NCBI RefSeq assembly: GCF_015163075.1 | Contig: NZ_JADDXU010000027.1 | Location: 49,032-113,031 of the forward strand | Origin: Streptomyces justiciae | Lineage (GTDB): Bacteria > Actinomycetota > Actinomycetes > Streptomycetales > Streptomycetaceae | Direction of reading: 5' to 3' | Length of the DNA: 64,000 bases | Shown here: positions 37,230 through 45,891 of the stretch, piece by piece | How the letters are laid out: each line of letters opens with the position of its first letter | Numbering within the stretch: position 1 is the stretch's first letter | Made by a program: the position numbers and the translations under genes | Notes under the pieces: generated by a model | What the model saw: only the letters and a program-made list of their open reading frames with translations | Database searches by the model: none | Told to the model about the DNA's origin: nothing

Positions 37230-37568
37230 TTGCGCATAACACCCAAAACACCCGAAGTGCGCGTGCCGCGGCTCGTCGGACTGATGGCCATGGACGCGCG
37301 CAGGACGGCCGAGGCGACCGGCCTCTTCCTCAACGCTCCGGACCGGCCCGACTTCCACCGGACGGTGGTCGAGTACGTCGTACGGCAGTACCCGCAGCCC
37401 AACGCCGAGGTGCCCCGGGACTCCGTGATCTACGTGTGGTTCGACTTCGGCGAAGGGGAAGGCGGCGGAGGGGTGCGCGAGCCACGCATCCCCCGGCCTC
37501 CGACCGGCGGACTCCAGCGCGAGCTGGACGAGCCGGGCGACCCTTACGTGTCCGTCAGCTCTGCCTGA
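37230..37568 (+). CDS. Small single-PASTA-domain protein
   Basis: This 112-residue protein, probably starting at TTG 37230 behind CTGGGGGTG, has residues 8-72 that read as one PASTA domain: VPRLVGLMAMDARRTAEATGL, then an interior YVVRQYPQPNAEVPRDSVIYVWFD (quoted as QYPQPNAEVPRDS). PASTA domains normally sit outside on PknB kinases or penicillin-binding proteins and bind wall fragments. This one has no kinase, no signal peptide and no membrane helix, and ends in a Gly/Pro-rich tail. It may be cytoplasmic or a degenerate relic; function unknown. Confidence 0.75.
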   Translation: MRITPKTPEVRVPRLVGLMAMDARRTAEATGLFLNAPDRPDFHRTVVEYVVRQYPQPNAEVPRDSVIYVWFDFGEGEGGGGVREPRIPRPPTGGLQRELDEPGDPYVSVSSA

Positions 37569-37600
37569 AGCCGGGCGTCGGGCCTACTCGAAGCCGGACG

Positions 37601-38296
37601 TCAGGCCTGCTTGAAACCCCGGTGCAGGGCCACGACCCCGCCCGTCAGGTTCCGCCACGCCACCTTCGACCAGCCGGCCTTCTGCAGATGCCCGGCGAGT
37701 GCGGCCTGGTCTGGCCAGGCGCGGATCGACTCGGCGAGGTAGACGTACGCCTCGGGGTTCGAGGAGACCGCGCGCGCGACCGGCGGGAGGGCGCGCATCA
37801 GGTACTCGGTGTAGACCGTGCGGAAGGGCGCCCAGGTCGGGTGCGAGAACTCGCAGATCACGACCCGGCCGCCGGGCTTGGTCACCCGGTACATCTCCCG
37901 CAGCCCGGCGTCGAAGTCCTGCACGTTGCGCAGCCCGAAGGAGATGGTGACGGCGTCGAAGGTGTCGTCCTTGAACGGCAGCCGTGTCGCGTCGCCGGCC
38001 GTGAGCGGCAGCCACGGGTGCTTCTTCTTGCCGACCTGGAGCATGCCGAGCGAGAAGTCGCAGGGCACGACGTACGCGCCGGTCTGTGCGAACGGCAGCG
38101 AGGAGGTCGCCGTACCGGCCGCCAGGTCCAGGATCTTCTGCGCGGGCCGGGCGTCGACCGCCTTCGCGACCTCCTTGCGCCACACCCGGTCCTGGCCGAG
38201 CGACAGCACATCGTTCGTCAGGTCGTACCGTTCCGCCACGTCGTCGAACATCGAGGCGACTTCGTGCGGCTGCTTGTTCAGGGAAGCGCGGGTCAC
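37601..38296 (-). CDS. menG: Demethylmenaquinone methyltransferase
   Basis: The protein has 231 residues. It transfers a methyl group from S-adenosylmethionine to demethylmenaquinone in the final step of menaquinone synthesis. The UbiE/MenG features are MFDDVAERYDLTND, SAM motif I ILDLAAGTATSSLPFA, the signature GDATRLPFKDDTFDAVTISFGLRNV (quoted as DDTFDAVTISFGLRNV) and the later RVTKPGGRVVICEFSHP. GTG start at 38296. It belongs with mqnC and the MenJ-like reductase nearby, all serving the quinone pool used by Nuo. Confidence 0.95.
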   Translation of the reverse strand: MTRASLNKQPHEVASMFDDVAERYDLTNDVLSLGQDRVWRKEVAKAVDARPAQKILDLAAGTATSSLPFAQTGAYVVPCDFSLGMLQVGKKKHPWLPLTAGDATRLPFKDDTFDAVTISFGLRNVQDFDAGLREMYRVTKPGGRVVICEFSHPTWAPFRTVYTEYLMRALPPVARAVSSNPEAYVYLAESIRAWPDQAALAGHLQKAGWSKVAWRNLTGGVVALHRGFKQA

Positions 38297-38357
38297 GGGC
38301 CCATTCTTGCAGCCGCCCTCGCCGAAGCAGCCGAGGCCCCGCTGGAGCCGGGCCCGC

Positions 38358-39473
38358 TCACGGCAGAAGCCTCGGCCTCTTCTTCGCCGCCACGTCCTCC
38401 ACCCATCCGCACGCCAGCACGAACACCGCGATCAGGACCCACCCGATCCCGAACATGAACCACTGGCTCTCCAGCGGCAGGTACTTCTCGAAGGCCGGGA
38501 CGTTCCAGAACTGGTCGATCAGCGGTACGGCGAGGATCAGCGCGATCTCGTGCCAGAGGTAGATCGTCACGGCCCGCGCATTGAAGATCGTGACGACCCG
38601 GTCCAGGCGCTTGAAGCGGGTCAGCCACGCGAAGTCGATCCCGAAGGACGACTTGGCCCAGAACAGCAGCATCACGAACCCCGCCGACCAGAAGGCCTGC
38701 GCGAGCGGGATCTCGTCGAGGTCGTACGTCCCGACCTCGCCCTGGCGGGTGAAGGCGTACCAGCCGCCGTACCCGATCGCGGCCAGCGACAGGACCACGA
38801 CCACCGCGGGCTTCAGCCGCTCCAGCACCCCGTCGCGGTGCGCGAAGCCGAGGATCCAGCAGAAGAGGTACGTCGAGAAGTCCCAGAGCTCGTTGCCGAG
38901 CCGCCCCTCGGGACCGGACCACACGAAGTTGAGGACCAGGATCGGCGCGAGGGACAGCAGCAGCACCGGGACCCGCGCCAGCCGGAACACCTTCAGCAGC
39001 AGGGGGGACAGCAGCACGAACCACAGGTACGTCCGCAGGTACCAGAGGATCTCCCAGGCCTGGACGCCCCACTTGTTGCCGGGTGGATCGCCGAACGGCA
39101 CGATCCAGAAGACGATGTTGTAGTGCCTCGGCATCCAGCCGTGGATCAGCATCGCCAGCACCACGAAGAAGCCCCAGAACCAGAACGGGGGCAGCAGGCG
39201 CCGCAGCCTGCTCCTCACCACCTTGAGCGCGGGGCGCTCCAGGGACTTCGCCATGAGGGTGCCGGCGAGCCCGAACATGATCCCCATGGAGGGGAAGACC
39301 ATGCCGCACCAGGCCCACCCGAAGGTGTGATAGGTGACGACGCGGACGAGGGCGACGGCGCGGAGGGTGTCGAAGTAGCGGTCGCGTACGGGCCGTTGGG
39401 GCAGGGTGTCGGTGAGCGACGGCCGCTCGGCGGCCAGCACGGCTGTCGGCCCGCCTCTCCGGTGCGAGCCCAT
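38358..39473 (-). CDS. Acyltransferase 3 family membrane protein (OafA-like)
   Basis: This 371-residue protein has about ten membrane helices. The family pattern is seen at the start: RDRYFDTLRAVALVRVVTYHTFGW, with the conserved R and catalytic-type H (quoted as DTLRAVALVRVVTYHTFGW); RSRLRRLLPPFWFWG follows. Such proteins O-acylate surface polysaccharides, peptidoglycan or antibiotics. Its ATG comes one base after the stop of the NodB-GT2 gene, so it is translationally coupled and probably modifies the same glycan. The acyl donor and sugar are unknown. Confidence 0.88.
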   Translation of the reverse strand: MGSHRRGGPTAVLAAERPSLTDTLPQRPVRDRYFDTLRAVALVRVVTYHTFGWAWCGMVFPSMGIMFGLAGTLMAKSLERPALKVVRSRLRRLLPPFWFWGFFVVLAMLIHGWMPRHYNIVFWIVPFGDPPGNKWGVQAWEILWYLRTYLWFVLLSPLLLKVFRLARVPVLLLSLAPILVLNFVWSGPEGRLGNELWDFSTYLFCWILGFAHRDGVLERLKPAVVVVLSLAAIGYGGWYAFTRQGEVGTYDLDEIPLAQAFWSAGFVMLLFWAKSSFGIDFAWLTRFKRLDRVVTIFNARAVTIYLWHEIALILAVPLIDQFWNVPAFEKYLPLESQWFMFGIGWVLIAVFVLACGWVEDVAAKKRPRLLP

Positions 39474-39474
39474 C

Positions 39475-41712
39475 TCAGCTCACCCCCGCCGGGGTGCCGA
39501 CCTCGCCGGTCCGCTTCAGCTTCTGCCACCTGAGCCGGCCGCCGGTCAGCGCCGTGATGCAGGAGTGGATGAGGACGAGGTACATCATCTGCCGGTAGGC
39601 CAGCTGCTGGAGCGGCATCATCAGCAGGTACCGGTACTTCTCCTTGTCCAGCCGGAACGCGTAGGCCGCGCACACCAGTTGGATGCCCAGCACCGCGAGC
39701 CACGCGAGCAGGGCCGCCTGGAAGTCGATGAAGATCATCGAGTACGCGGTGAACACGTCGATGAGCGGGGCGAACACGGGCGTGACGATCTGGAAGATCA
39801 CCACCAGCGGCATGCCGACGCGGCCGAACCGCCCCGAAGGGCCCTTGTCCGTCAGGGACTTGCGGTGCTTCCACAGCGCCTGCATGGTGCCGTACGACCA
39901 TCGGTAGCGCTGCGACCACAGCTGCTTCAGCGAACCGGGCGCCTCCGTCCACGCCTTGGCGTGCTCCTGGTAGACGACCCGCCAGCCCGCGCGGTGCATG
40001 GCGATGGTGATGTCGGTGTCCTCGGCGAGGGTGTCCTCGCTCATGCCGCCGACCTGGAGCACCGCGTCGCGGCGGAACGCGCCGATCGCGCCCGGGATGG
40101 TGGGCATGCAGCGCAGCAGGTCGTACATGCGGCGGTCGAGGTTGAAGCCCATCACGTACTCGATGTGCTGCCACGCGCCGATGACGGTGTCGCGGTTGCC
40201 GACCTTGGCGTTGCCCGCGACCGCGCCCACCTCGGGATCGGCGAAGGGCTGCACCAGCTGGTGCACGGCGTCCGGTTCGAAGACGGTGTCGCCGTCCATC
40301 ATGATGACGATGTCGTAACTGGCGTTGCGGACACCGTTGTTGAGGGCGGCGGGCTTGCCCGCGTTCTCCTGGCGGATGACCCGGACGTTCGTCATGCCGA
40401 GTTCGTACGCCGCGTCGCGCGCGATCTCCGACGTACCGTCCGTCGAGCCGTCGTCCACCACGATGATCTCGATCGGATGGGTGCTCTGCGCCAGCGACTT
40501 GAGGGTGTTGGCGATGCACTCCTTCTCGTTGTACGCCGGGACGATCACGCTCACCGGGCGGGTGACGGTCGGGCCCCAGCTGAAACGGCGTTTGTTGCGC
40601 TGCCTGTAGTGGCGGCGGGCGAGGATCAGCATCATCCCGAAGCGGCCCATGACGGCGACGCCGACGACCATGAGGCCGACCGAGAGCGCGGGCACGGCCC
40701 ACTCGGCTACGGCGACGGCGGCGATGAGGGCCTTGCCCTCGTAGAGGGTGGCGCCGGTGGCCGCACGGTGGGCGGCCTGGAGGGTGTTCACGCCCGAAGG
40801 CTGCTGTCCGACTGGCGCGTTGACCGACTGGTCCTTCTCCAGCACCCCGCTGATGGTGGTGAAGGTGTACCCCTTCGCCCTCATCTTCTCGATGTACTTG
40901 GGCAGCGCCTTGATGGTCTGCGACCGCTCGCCGCCCGCGTCGTGGAAGAGGACGGACGCCCCGTTGCTCTTGGACGGCGTCGCCCACTTCACGATCTTCG
41001 CGACGCCCGGCTTCTTCCAGTCGTCGCTGTCGGTGTCGACGAAGACGCTGGTGTAACCGTCCTCGCCGAGCTTCTGGTAGACGGGCCAGCTGTAGTTGTC
41101 GATGGCGTCCGTCTCCGAGGAGTACGGCGCCCGGAACAGCGTGGTGGTGATGCCGGCCGCGCCCGCCAGCGCCAACTGGGTCTGCTGCATCTCGCGGTTG
41201 ACCCGGGCGTCGCTCTGGTAGGAGAGGTCGACGTGGGTGAAGGTGTGGATGCCCACCTCGTTGCCCTGCTCGACCATGTCCTTCACGATGCCCGGGTAGC
41301 GCGACACCATCGAGCCGACCACGAAGAACGTGGCGGGGACGTCGTACTTCTCCAGGATCTCCAACACCTGTGGTGTGTAGGTGGGGTTGGGGCCGTCGTC
41401 GAAGGTCAGGGCGATGGTCTTGTCCGGGACCGAGACGGTCGTGGCCTGTCCGCCGCGGAAGCTGAGGATCGGCCCGCCGTTGAGGATCTTGTCGGGGACC
41501 TTGCTGGAGCTGGCCCCGTCACGGACGCGCTGGTCGCCGCCGACCTCGGCGCGCAGATAGCCGTCCAGCAGCATCACGCTGGTCAGCGCCAGCAGAAGCA
41601 GCAGGGCGAGCAGGACGCGCGGTTTCTGCAGCGCCGCGGCCTTGCCCGCCGCGCGCCCGATACGGGAGGGGGCGCGGCGCCGCCCCCGGTGGGATGTCGT
41701 GGTCGTCGTCAT
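39475..41712 (-). CDS. Bifunctional polysaccharide deacetylase (NodB) and family 2 glycosyltransferase
   Basis: This 745-residue protein has an N-terminal helix (34-50) that anchors an outside NodB domain (about 95-290) with all five motifs: TFDDGP, HTFTH, RAPYSS, DTDSDDW and LFHD. After a second membrane segment (about 335-360) comes a processive GT2 domain (385-620) with VIVPAYNEKE, DDGSTDGT, DGDT, AEDTD and the QRYRW motif of synthases that make chitin, hyaluronan or poly-N-acetylglucosamine. Three to four C-terminal helices could form the export channel. The architecture suggests one protein that polymerises, secretes and deacetylates an amino-sugar glycan. It lies in a three-gene unit with a small membrane protein and an acyltransferase. 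Confidence 0.92.
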   Translation of the reverse strand: MTTTTTSHRGRRRAPSRIGRAAGKAAALQKPRVLLALLLLLALTSVMLLDGYLRAEVGGDQRVRDGASSSKVPDKILNGGPILSFRGGQATTVSVPDKTIALTFDDGPNPTYTPQVLEILEKYDVPATFFVVGSMVSRYPGIVKDMVEQGNEVGIHTFTHVDLSYQSDARVNREMQQTQLALAGAAGITTTLFRAPYSSETDAIDNYSWPVYQKLGEDGYTSVFVDTDSDDWKKPGVAKIVKWATPSKSNGASVLFHDAGGERSQTIKALPKYIEKMRAKGYTFTTISGVLEKDQSVNAPVGQQPSGVNTLQAAHRAATGATLYEGKALIAAVAVAEWAVPALSVGLMVVGVAVMGRFGMMLILARRHYRQRNKRRFSWGPTVTRPVSVIVPAYNEKECIANTLKSLAQSTHPIEIIVVDDGSTDGTSEIARDAAYELGMTNVRVIRQENAGKPAALNNGVRNASYDIVIMMDGDTVFEPDAVHQLVQPFADPEVGAVAGNAKVGNRDTVIGAWQHIEYVMGFNLDRRMYDLLRCMPTIPGAIGAFRRDAVLQVGGMSEDTLAEDTDITIAMHRAGWRVVYQEHAKAWTEAPGSLKQLWSQRYRWSYGTMQALWKHRKSLTDKGPSGRFGRVGMPLVVIFQIVTPVFAPLIDVFTAYSMIFIDFQAALLAWLAVLGIQLVCAAYAFRLDKEKYRYLLMMPLQQLAYRQMMYLVLIHSCITALTGGRLRWQKLKRTGEVGTPAGVS

Positions 41713-41731
41713 AACGGTGCCTGCGCTCCGG

Positions 41732-42127
41732 TCAGTTGGCGTTCGCGGACGCGTTCACGGACGCGGACGGCGTGGGGACGCCCGAGGGCAGCGCGGGCGG
41801 GCTGCCGCTGGGCTGGACGACGTCGCCGACGCCGCCCTGCTGGCGGGCGCCCGGGCCGGTGCCGCTCTGGCCGGCGGGGCCGCCCTGGCCGCCGCCGAAG
41901 GGCAGCAGCGAGGACGGGCTCGACGTGCCGATTCCCATGAAGGCCAGGCCCAGGACGACGGCGTACCCGAGACACAGGACGCCGATCAGGAGGCCGATCC
42001 GGCGCAGCAGCTTCGAGCGGCGTCCGGAGTTGTCAACGAACACGGGTCCCTCGTCGTCGGACCCGTTGCCACGTTTGCGGCGGCGACCACGCGGGGCGCG
42101 GTTTTCGATGGCAGGCTCGGAATGCAT
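41732..42127 (-). CDS. Small single-pass membrane protein of the polysaccharide unit, unknown function
   Basis: The protein has 131 residues: a basic N-terminus (RAPRGRRRKRG), one membrane helix (about 44-66) and an outer Gly/Pro/Ser/Ala-rich tail. No enzyme motif is present. It is 19 bp upstream of the NodB-GT2 gene on the same strand, so it is likely an accessory or scaffold of that synthase. Confidence 0.7.
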   Translation of the reverse strand: MHSEPAIENRAPRGRRRKRGNGSDDEGPVFVDNSGRRSKLLRRIGLLIGVLCLGYAVVLGLAFMGIGTSSPSSLLPFGGGQGGPAGQSGTGPGARQQGGVGDVVQPSGSPPALPSGVPTPSASVNASANAN

Positions 42128-42434
42128 TCCCCGGATATTAGGGAGGCTTTATGTGTCGAAAACTCGGGTTCCCATGTGAGACACCCATGAGAAACGCCTT
42201 ATCCTGTCTCTTCTCTGAGAGTTCGCTGGAACGCCTGCGTAACCCTGCGCGGGGCGAATGGAGTTGAATGTACGGTTTCATTGACCGATTGGTCCGTTTT
42301 GATCGACCCTGCCCATGGATTGACTATGCGCCAACTGTCCTCATGAAGCTCAGTCGCGTGTGAGACATTTCCCCTTCAGAAACACGATTTGTTTCCGTCC
42401 TGAGACAGAAATCACGAGAGCGGGTGCATGCGCG
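42128..42434. other. Divergent promoter region between the polysaccharide unit and the GH18-like gene
   Basis: This 307-bp AT-richer stretch has no gene. GACC-gatt-GGTC (42283-42294) is a short inverted repeat using the same half-sites found in Streptomyces chitinase promoters and DasR operators (TGGTCTAGACCA), but with arms in the opposite order, so assignment is weak. Several GAGAC repeats (GTGAGACA near 42174 and 42360, CTGAGACA near 42400) are also present. Confidence 0.4.
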
Positions 42435-43439
42435 ATGCGGCGTTTCCTGAGGCCGGCGGCGGGGCTCGGTTGCCTGTTTGCCCTGGCCACGGCGGGGTGT
42501 TCGGCGAACACCGACGCGGCGTCCGACGCGGCGCCGGCGAAGAGCTCCGCGGCACCGTCCGAGACGTCGTCCGTCACCTCGTACGCCCCGTACGTCAGCG
42601 CCACCGAGGCCTCCGACACCGACTCCGCGGGGTCGCCGACGACGTACAACCTGGCCTTCGTGATCTCGGACGGCAGCAGTTGCACCCCGAAGTGGAACGG
42701 CACGACGGCGATCGACAACTCGGCCGTGGCGTCCCGGATTTCGGCGCTTAAGGAGGACGGGGCGAGCGTCCGCGTCTCCTTCGGCGGGGCGTCCGGGGAG
42801 GAGCTGGCGGAGGTCTGCGACAGTGCGGAGGAGCTGGCGCAGGCGTACGGCGACGCCCTCGACGCGGCCGGTTCCACCCAGGCCGACTTCGACATCGAGG
42901 GCGACGCGCTGACCGACTCCGACTCGGTGGAGCTGCGGTCGGAGGCGATAGCGCTGCTCCAGGAGGAGCGGAGCGACGTGAGCGTCGTCTTCACGCTTCC
43001 TGTGATGCCGTCGGGGCTCGATGACGACGCGTTGGCGCTGCTGGAGTCGGCCAACAACAGTGCGGTGCAGGTCTCTTCGGTCAATCTCATGACCATGAAC
43101 TACGCGGAGTCGTACGACGGGGACATGGGCGACTACGCGATCACGGCGGCGAAGGCTGCGCATGCACAGTTGCGAGACGTGTTCGGTACGTCCGCCGCGA
43201 CGGCGTGGGGTGGGATGGCGCTCACGTCGATGATCGGCACGAATGATGTGGACGGGGAGACGTTCACGCTGTCCGATGCCGCTCAACTGCGGGAGTTCGC
43301 GGAGGAGAAGGGGGTGGGGTGGGTGTCGATGTGGGCGACGTTCCGGGATCAGGAGTGCACCGGGGACGAGGATGCGCTGACCAACTGCAGCGGGGTTGAG
43401 CAGAGTTCGGGGGCGTTCGGGGAGGCGCTGGCGGGTTAG
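42435..43439 (+). CDS. Lipoprotein with glycoside hydrolase family 18 (chitinase-like) domain
   Basis: This 334-residue protein has a signal peptide ending in the lipobox LATAGC (Cys about 22), so it is a surface-anchored lipoprotein. A Ser/Thr/Asp-rich linker (25-70) leads to a TIM barrel of GH18 type. LAFVISDGSSCTPKWNG is the first strand, VRVSFGGASGEEL the SxGG motif, ADFDIEG the catalytic DxxDxE-like strand (the acid is the Glu) and VNLMTMNYAES the substrate strand. All key motifs are kept, so it is probably an active endo-N-acetylglucosaminidase or chitinase. Start at ATG 42435. Its end overlaps a convergent gene by 4 bp. Codon use near the end has more G/T-rich runs than its neighbours. 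Confidence 0.85.
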   Translation: MRRFLRPAAGLGCLFALATAGCSANTDAASDAAPAKSSAAPSETSSVTSYAPYVSATEASDTDSAGSPTTYNLAFVISDGSSCTPKWNGTTAIDNSAVASRISALKEDGASVRVSFGGASGEELAEVCDSAEELAQAYGDALDAAGSTQADFDIEGDALTDSDSVELRSEAIALLQEERSDVSVVFTLPVMPSGLDDDALALLESANNSAVQVSSVNLMTMNYAESYDGDMGDYAITAAKAAHAQLRDVFGTSAATAWGGMALTSMIGTNDVDGETFTLSDAAQLREFAEEKGVGWVSMWATFRDQECTGDEDALTNCSGVEQSSGAFGEALAG

Positions 43440-43882
43440 CGGCGTCTGTGCACCAGTCGGCCAGCACAGACTGTGGCGACACACTCGCCGTTCTCGTCGA
43501 GAACCGCCAAGTCCGCGCGGCCGGCCTCCTTGAGCGGTGTCGCCTGGGCGCGCGGGACCATCAGTACGTCGTTCCGCTCGGCCGCCGCGCGGAGTTCGGG
43601 CGTATCGGCGTACTCCGCCAGGATCGTCGTCGCGCCCGACTTCAGTACGGCGTGGATGACCTCGCGCGGGCTCGGGGCGTCCGGAAGCGGACTCACGAAA
43701 TTGCGGGCGGGGCCGAGGACGCCCGGCCAGACCCGGACGCGGGCATCCGGAAACCGCTCGCGCAGCTCCTCCAGCGTGCCCACGGCGGCGATCCTGTCCC
43801 GCTCCACCAGGACGGCGCCGCCCTTGATCGGCTCAGAGGTCCACGTGTACCGCACCTCGTCCGCGGCATGCAGCGTACGCAC
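43436..43882 (-). CDS. Amidohydrolase-like protein lacking the catalytic barrel
   Basis: The protein has 148 residues. The N-terminus (TLHAADEV, then GGAVLVERDRIAAVGTLEELRERFP) and the C-terminus (GRADLAVLDENGECVATVCAGRLVHRR, quoted as GRADLAVLDENGECV) match the beta-sandwich ends of imidazolonepropionase/amidohydrolases. The metal-binding barrel with its HxH motif is missing, leaving about 60 residues between. It directly follows mqnC (start overlaps the mqnC stop). Some futalosine-pathway organisms use an amidohydrolase-fold aminofutalosine deaminase, so this could be a reduced relative with a non-catalytic role, or a relic. Activity as a hydrolase is unlikely. Confidence 0.75.
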   Translation of the reverse strand: MRTLHAADEVRYTWTSEPIKGGAVLVERDRIAAVGTLEELRERFPDARVRVWPGVLGPARNFVSPLPDAPSPREVIHAVLKSGATTILAEYADTPELRAAAERNDVLMVPRAQATPLKEAGRADLAVLDENGECVATVCAGRLVHRRR

Positions 43883-45081
43883 TAGTTGGACGCGAGGATC
43901 TTCAGCTCAGGATGCGCCGTCCCGCCCTCGATCGCCGTCGAAGAGATGTGGGACATGACGCGCGCGTCCACCGGGTCGTTCGCCGGGTCGTCGTGGACGA
44001 CCAGGTGCTCGTACGTCGTGGAGCGCTGGGCCGGGGTCCGGCCCGCCGTGCGGATCATGTCGATCATTTCCTGGAGGTTGGAGCGGTGCTTGGCACCGGC
44101 CGCCGAGACGACGTTCTCCTCCAGCATCACCGAGCCGAGGTCGTCCGCTCCGTAGTGCAGCGTCAGCTGCCCCGCGTCCTGGCCCGTGGTCAGCCAGGAG
44201 CCCTGGATGTGGGCGATGTTGTCCATGAAGAGCCGGGCGATCGCGATCATCCGCAGGTACTCGAGGATCGTGGCCTGGGTACGGCCCTTGAGGTGGTTGT
44301 TCATCGGCTGGTAGAGGTACGGGATGAAGGCCCGGAAGCCCCCGGTCCGGTCCTGTACGTCACGGATCATCCGCAGGTGCTCGATGCGCTCGGCGTTGGT
44401 CTCGCCGGTGCCCATGAGCATGGTGGAGGTGGACTCGACACCCAGCCGGTGGGCCGTCTCCATGATCTCCAGCCAGCGCTCGCCGGACTCCTTCAGCGGC
44501 GCGATGGCCTTGCGCGGCCGCTCGGGCAGCAGCTCCGCACCGGCGCCGGCGAAGGAGTCGAGACCGGCGGCGTGGATGCGCTGGATGGCCTCCTCCACAC
44601 TCACCTTGGAGATGCGGGCCATGTGCTCGACCTCGCTCGCCCCCAGGCTGTGGATGACGAGCTGCGGGAACGCCTCCTTGATGGCGGCGAAGTGCTTCTC
44701 GTAGTACTCCACCCCGTAGTCCGGGTGGTGCCCGCCCTGGAACATGATCTGCGTGCCACCGAGCTCAACGGTCTCGGCACAGCGCCGCAGGATGTCGTCC
44801 AGGTCGCGCGTCCAGCCGTTCTTCGTGTCCTTCGGCGGCGCGTAGAAGGCGCAGAACTTGCACGCCGTGACGCACACGTTCGTGTAGTTGATGTTCCGCT
44901 CGATGATGTACGTCGCGATGTGCTCCGTACCCGCGTACCGCCGGCGTCGTACCGCGTCGGCGGCGGCGCCCAGCGCGTGCAGCGGGGCGTCGCGGTAGAG
45001 GTCGAGCGCCTCTTCAGGGGTGATCCGCCCACCGGCGGCGGCGCGGTCGAGGACGGACTGAAGGTCGGCCTTCTCGGTCAC
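43882..45081 (-). CDS. mqnC: Dehypoxanthine futalosine cyclase (radical SAM)
   Basis: This 399-residue protein catalyses cyclisation of dehypoxanthinyl futalosine to cyclic DHFL in the futalosine route to menaquinone. The radical SAM cluster motif is CVTACKFC (C70, C74, C77), followed by GGTQIMFQGGHHPDYG and SIHSLGASEVEH-like segments (here VIHSLGASEVEH). The GTG at 45081 is preferred because AAAGGGA lies 8-9 bases upstream and the length then matches the family; the open frame begins 13 codons earlier. Together with menG it shows that this organism uses the futalosine pathway rather than the classical MenF-D-C-E-B route. Confidence 0.95.
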   Translation of the reverse strand: MTEKADLQSVLDRAAAGGRITPEEALDLYRDAPLHALGAAADAVRRRRYAGTEHIATYIIERNINYTNVCVTACKFCAFYAPPKDTKNGWTRDLDDILRRCAETVELGGTQIMFQGGHHPDYGVEYYEKHFAAIKEAFPQLVIHSLGASEVEHMARISKVSVEEAIQRIHAAGLDSFAGAGAELLPERPRKAIAPLKESGERWLEIMETAHRLGVESTSTMLMGTGETNAERIEHLRMIRDVQDRTGGFRAFIPYLYQPMNNHLKGRTQATILEYLRMIAIARLFMDNIAHIQGSWLTTGQDAGQLTLHYGADDLGSVMLEENVVSAAGAKHRSNLQEMIDMIRTAGRTPAQRSTTYEHLVVHDDPANDPVDARVMSHISSTAIEGGTAHPELKILASN

Positions 45082-45171
45082 CGGGGCGTCCCTTTCGTCA
45101 AGGGTTGTGGACGGAAGCATCCATGTGCGCGGACCCGGCCAGCCTACGCCAGGCCGTCTTCCGGACCGACG

Positions 45172-45891
45172 TCAGGCCGCGTACGCCCCGATCAGCACGC
45201 CCAGGAACGCCCCCATGATCAGGAACGGGCCGAACGGGATCGCCGTCTTCCGCCCCGCTTTCCGTACGACGATCAGCGCACCCCCGTACAGCGCCCCCAG
45301 CAGGAACCCGGCGAACGTCCCGAGCATGACCGTCGCCCAGCCGTACCAGCCCAGCACCGCCCCCGTCCCGAGGGCCAGCTTCACGTCGCCGAAGCCCATG
45401 CCGGCCGGGTTGATGAGGAAGAGGACGAAGTAGCCGCCGCCGAGGGCGAGGGAGCCGTAGAGGGCGTGGAGCCAGTCGCCGGTGTGCTCGGGCACGAAGG
45501 ACATGACGCCGAGCAGGGCGAGCGCAGCGCCCGCGAAGGGCAGGGTCAGCGGGTCGGGCAGCCGCTGCACCTTCAGGTCCACGACCGCGAGCAGCACGCC
45601 GACCGGCGCCAGAAGCAGCCAGACGCCGATCTCGGGCCGGGTGCCGGTGGCGGCGAGGGCGGCGCAGACGAGGGCGGTGACGAGGGAGAGGAGGGGGGTG
45701 GAGGGGCCGTAGGACCGGGGGCAGAGGGTGCATCGGCCGCGGCCGAGCCACCCTCGTACCGGATGCCCGCCGGGGCACGTCTCCCGCCAGGCCTCCCCGG
45801 CCGGTGCGGAGAACCGGTAGGCCGCCCTCGGCAGCAGCGCGCCCGCCGCCGCGCCCCACAGCGCGGCGGCGATCACGAGGAACGTGGTCAT
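45172..45891 (-). CDS. Prepilin peptidase (A24 family)
   Basis: This 239-residue aspartic membrane protease has about seven helices. Catalytic aspartates are Asp105 in AVVDLKVQRLPDPLT and Asp169 in GFGDVKLALG, the standard A24 pair. CPGGH and CTLC (residues 39 and 54-57) give a zinc-type cytoplasmic loop as in PilD-like enzymes; the N-methyltransferase domain is short or missing. The ATG at 45891 overlaps the end of the LysM/BTAD gene (ATGA). No pilin or Tad ATPase genes are in the window, so its substrates are encoded elsewhere. Confidence 0.9.
   Translation of the reverse strand: MTTFLVIAAALWGAAAGALLPRAAYRFSAPAGEAWRETCPGGHPVRGWLGRGRCTLCPRSYGPSTPLLSLVTALVCAALAATGTRPEIGVWLLLAPVGVLLAVVDLKVQRLPDPLTLPFAGAALALLGVMSFVPEHTGDWLHALYGSLALGGGYFVLFLINPAGMGFGDVKLALGTGAVLGWYGWATVMLGTFAGFLLGALYGGALIVVRKAGRKTAIPFGPFLIMGAFLGVLIGAYAA

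Noticed and set aside
42283..42294. DasR operator before the GH18-like gene
   Set aside because: GACC-gatt-GGTC has DasR-like half-sites in the wrong order and spacing; kept only as a remark.
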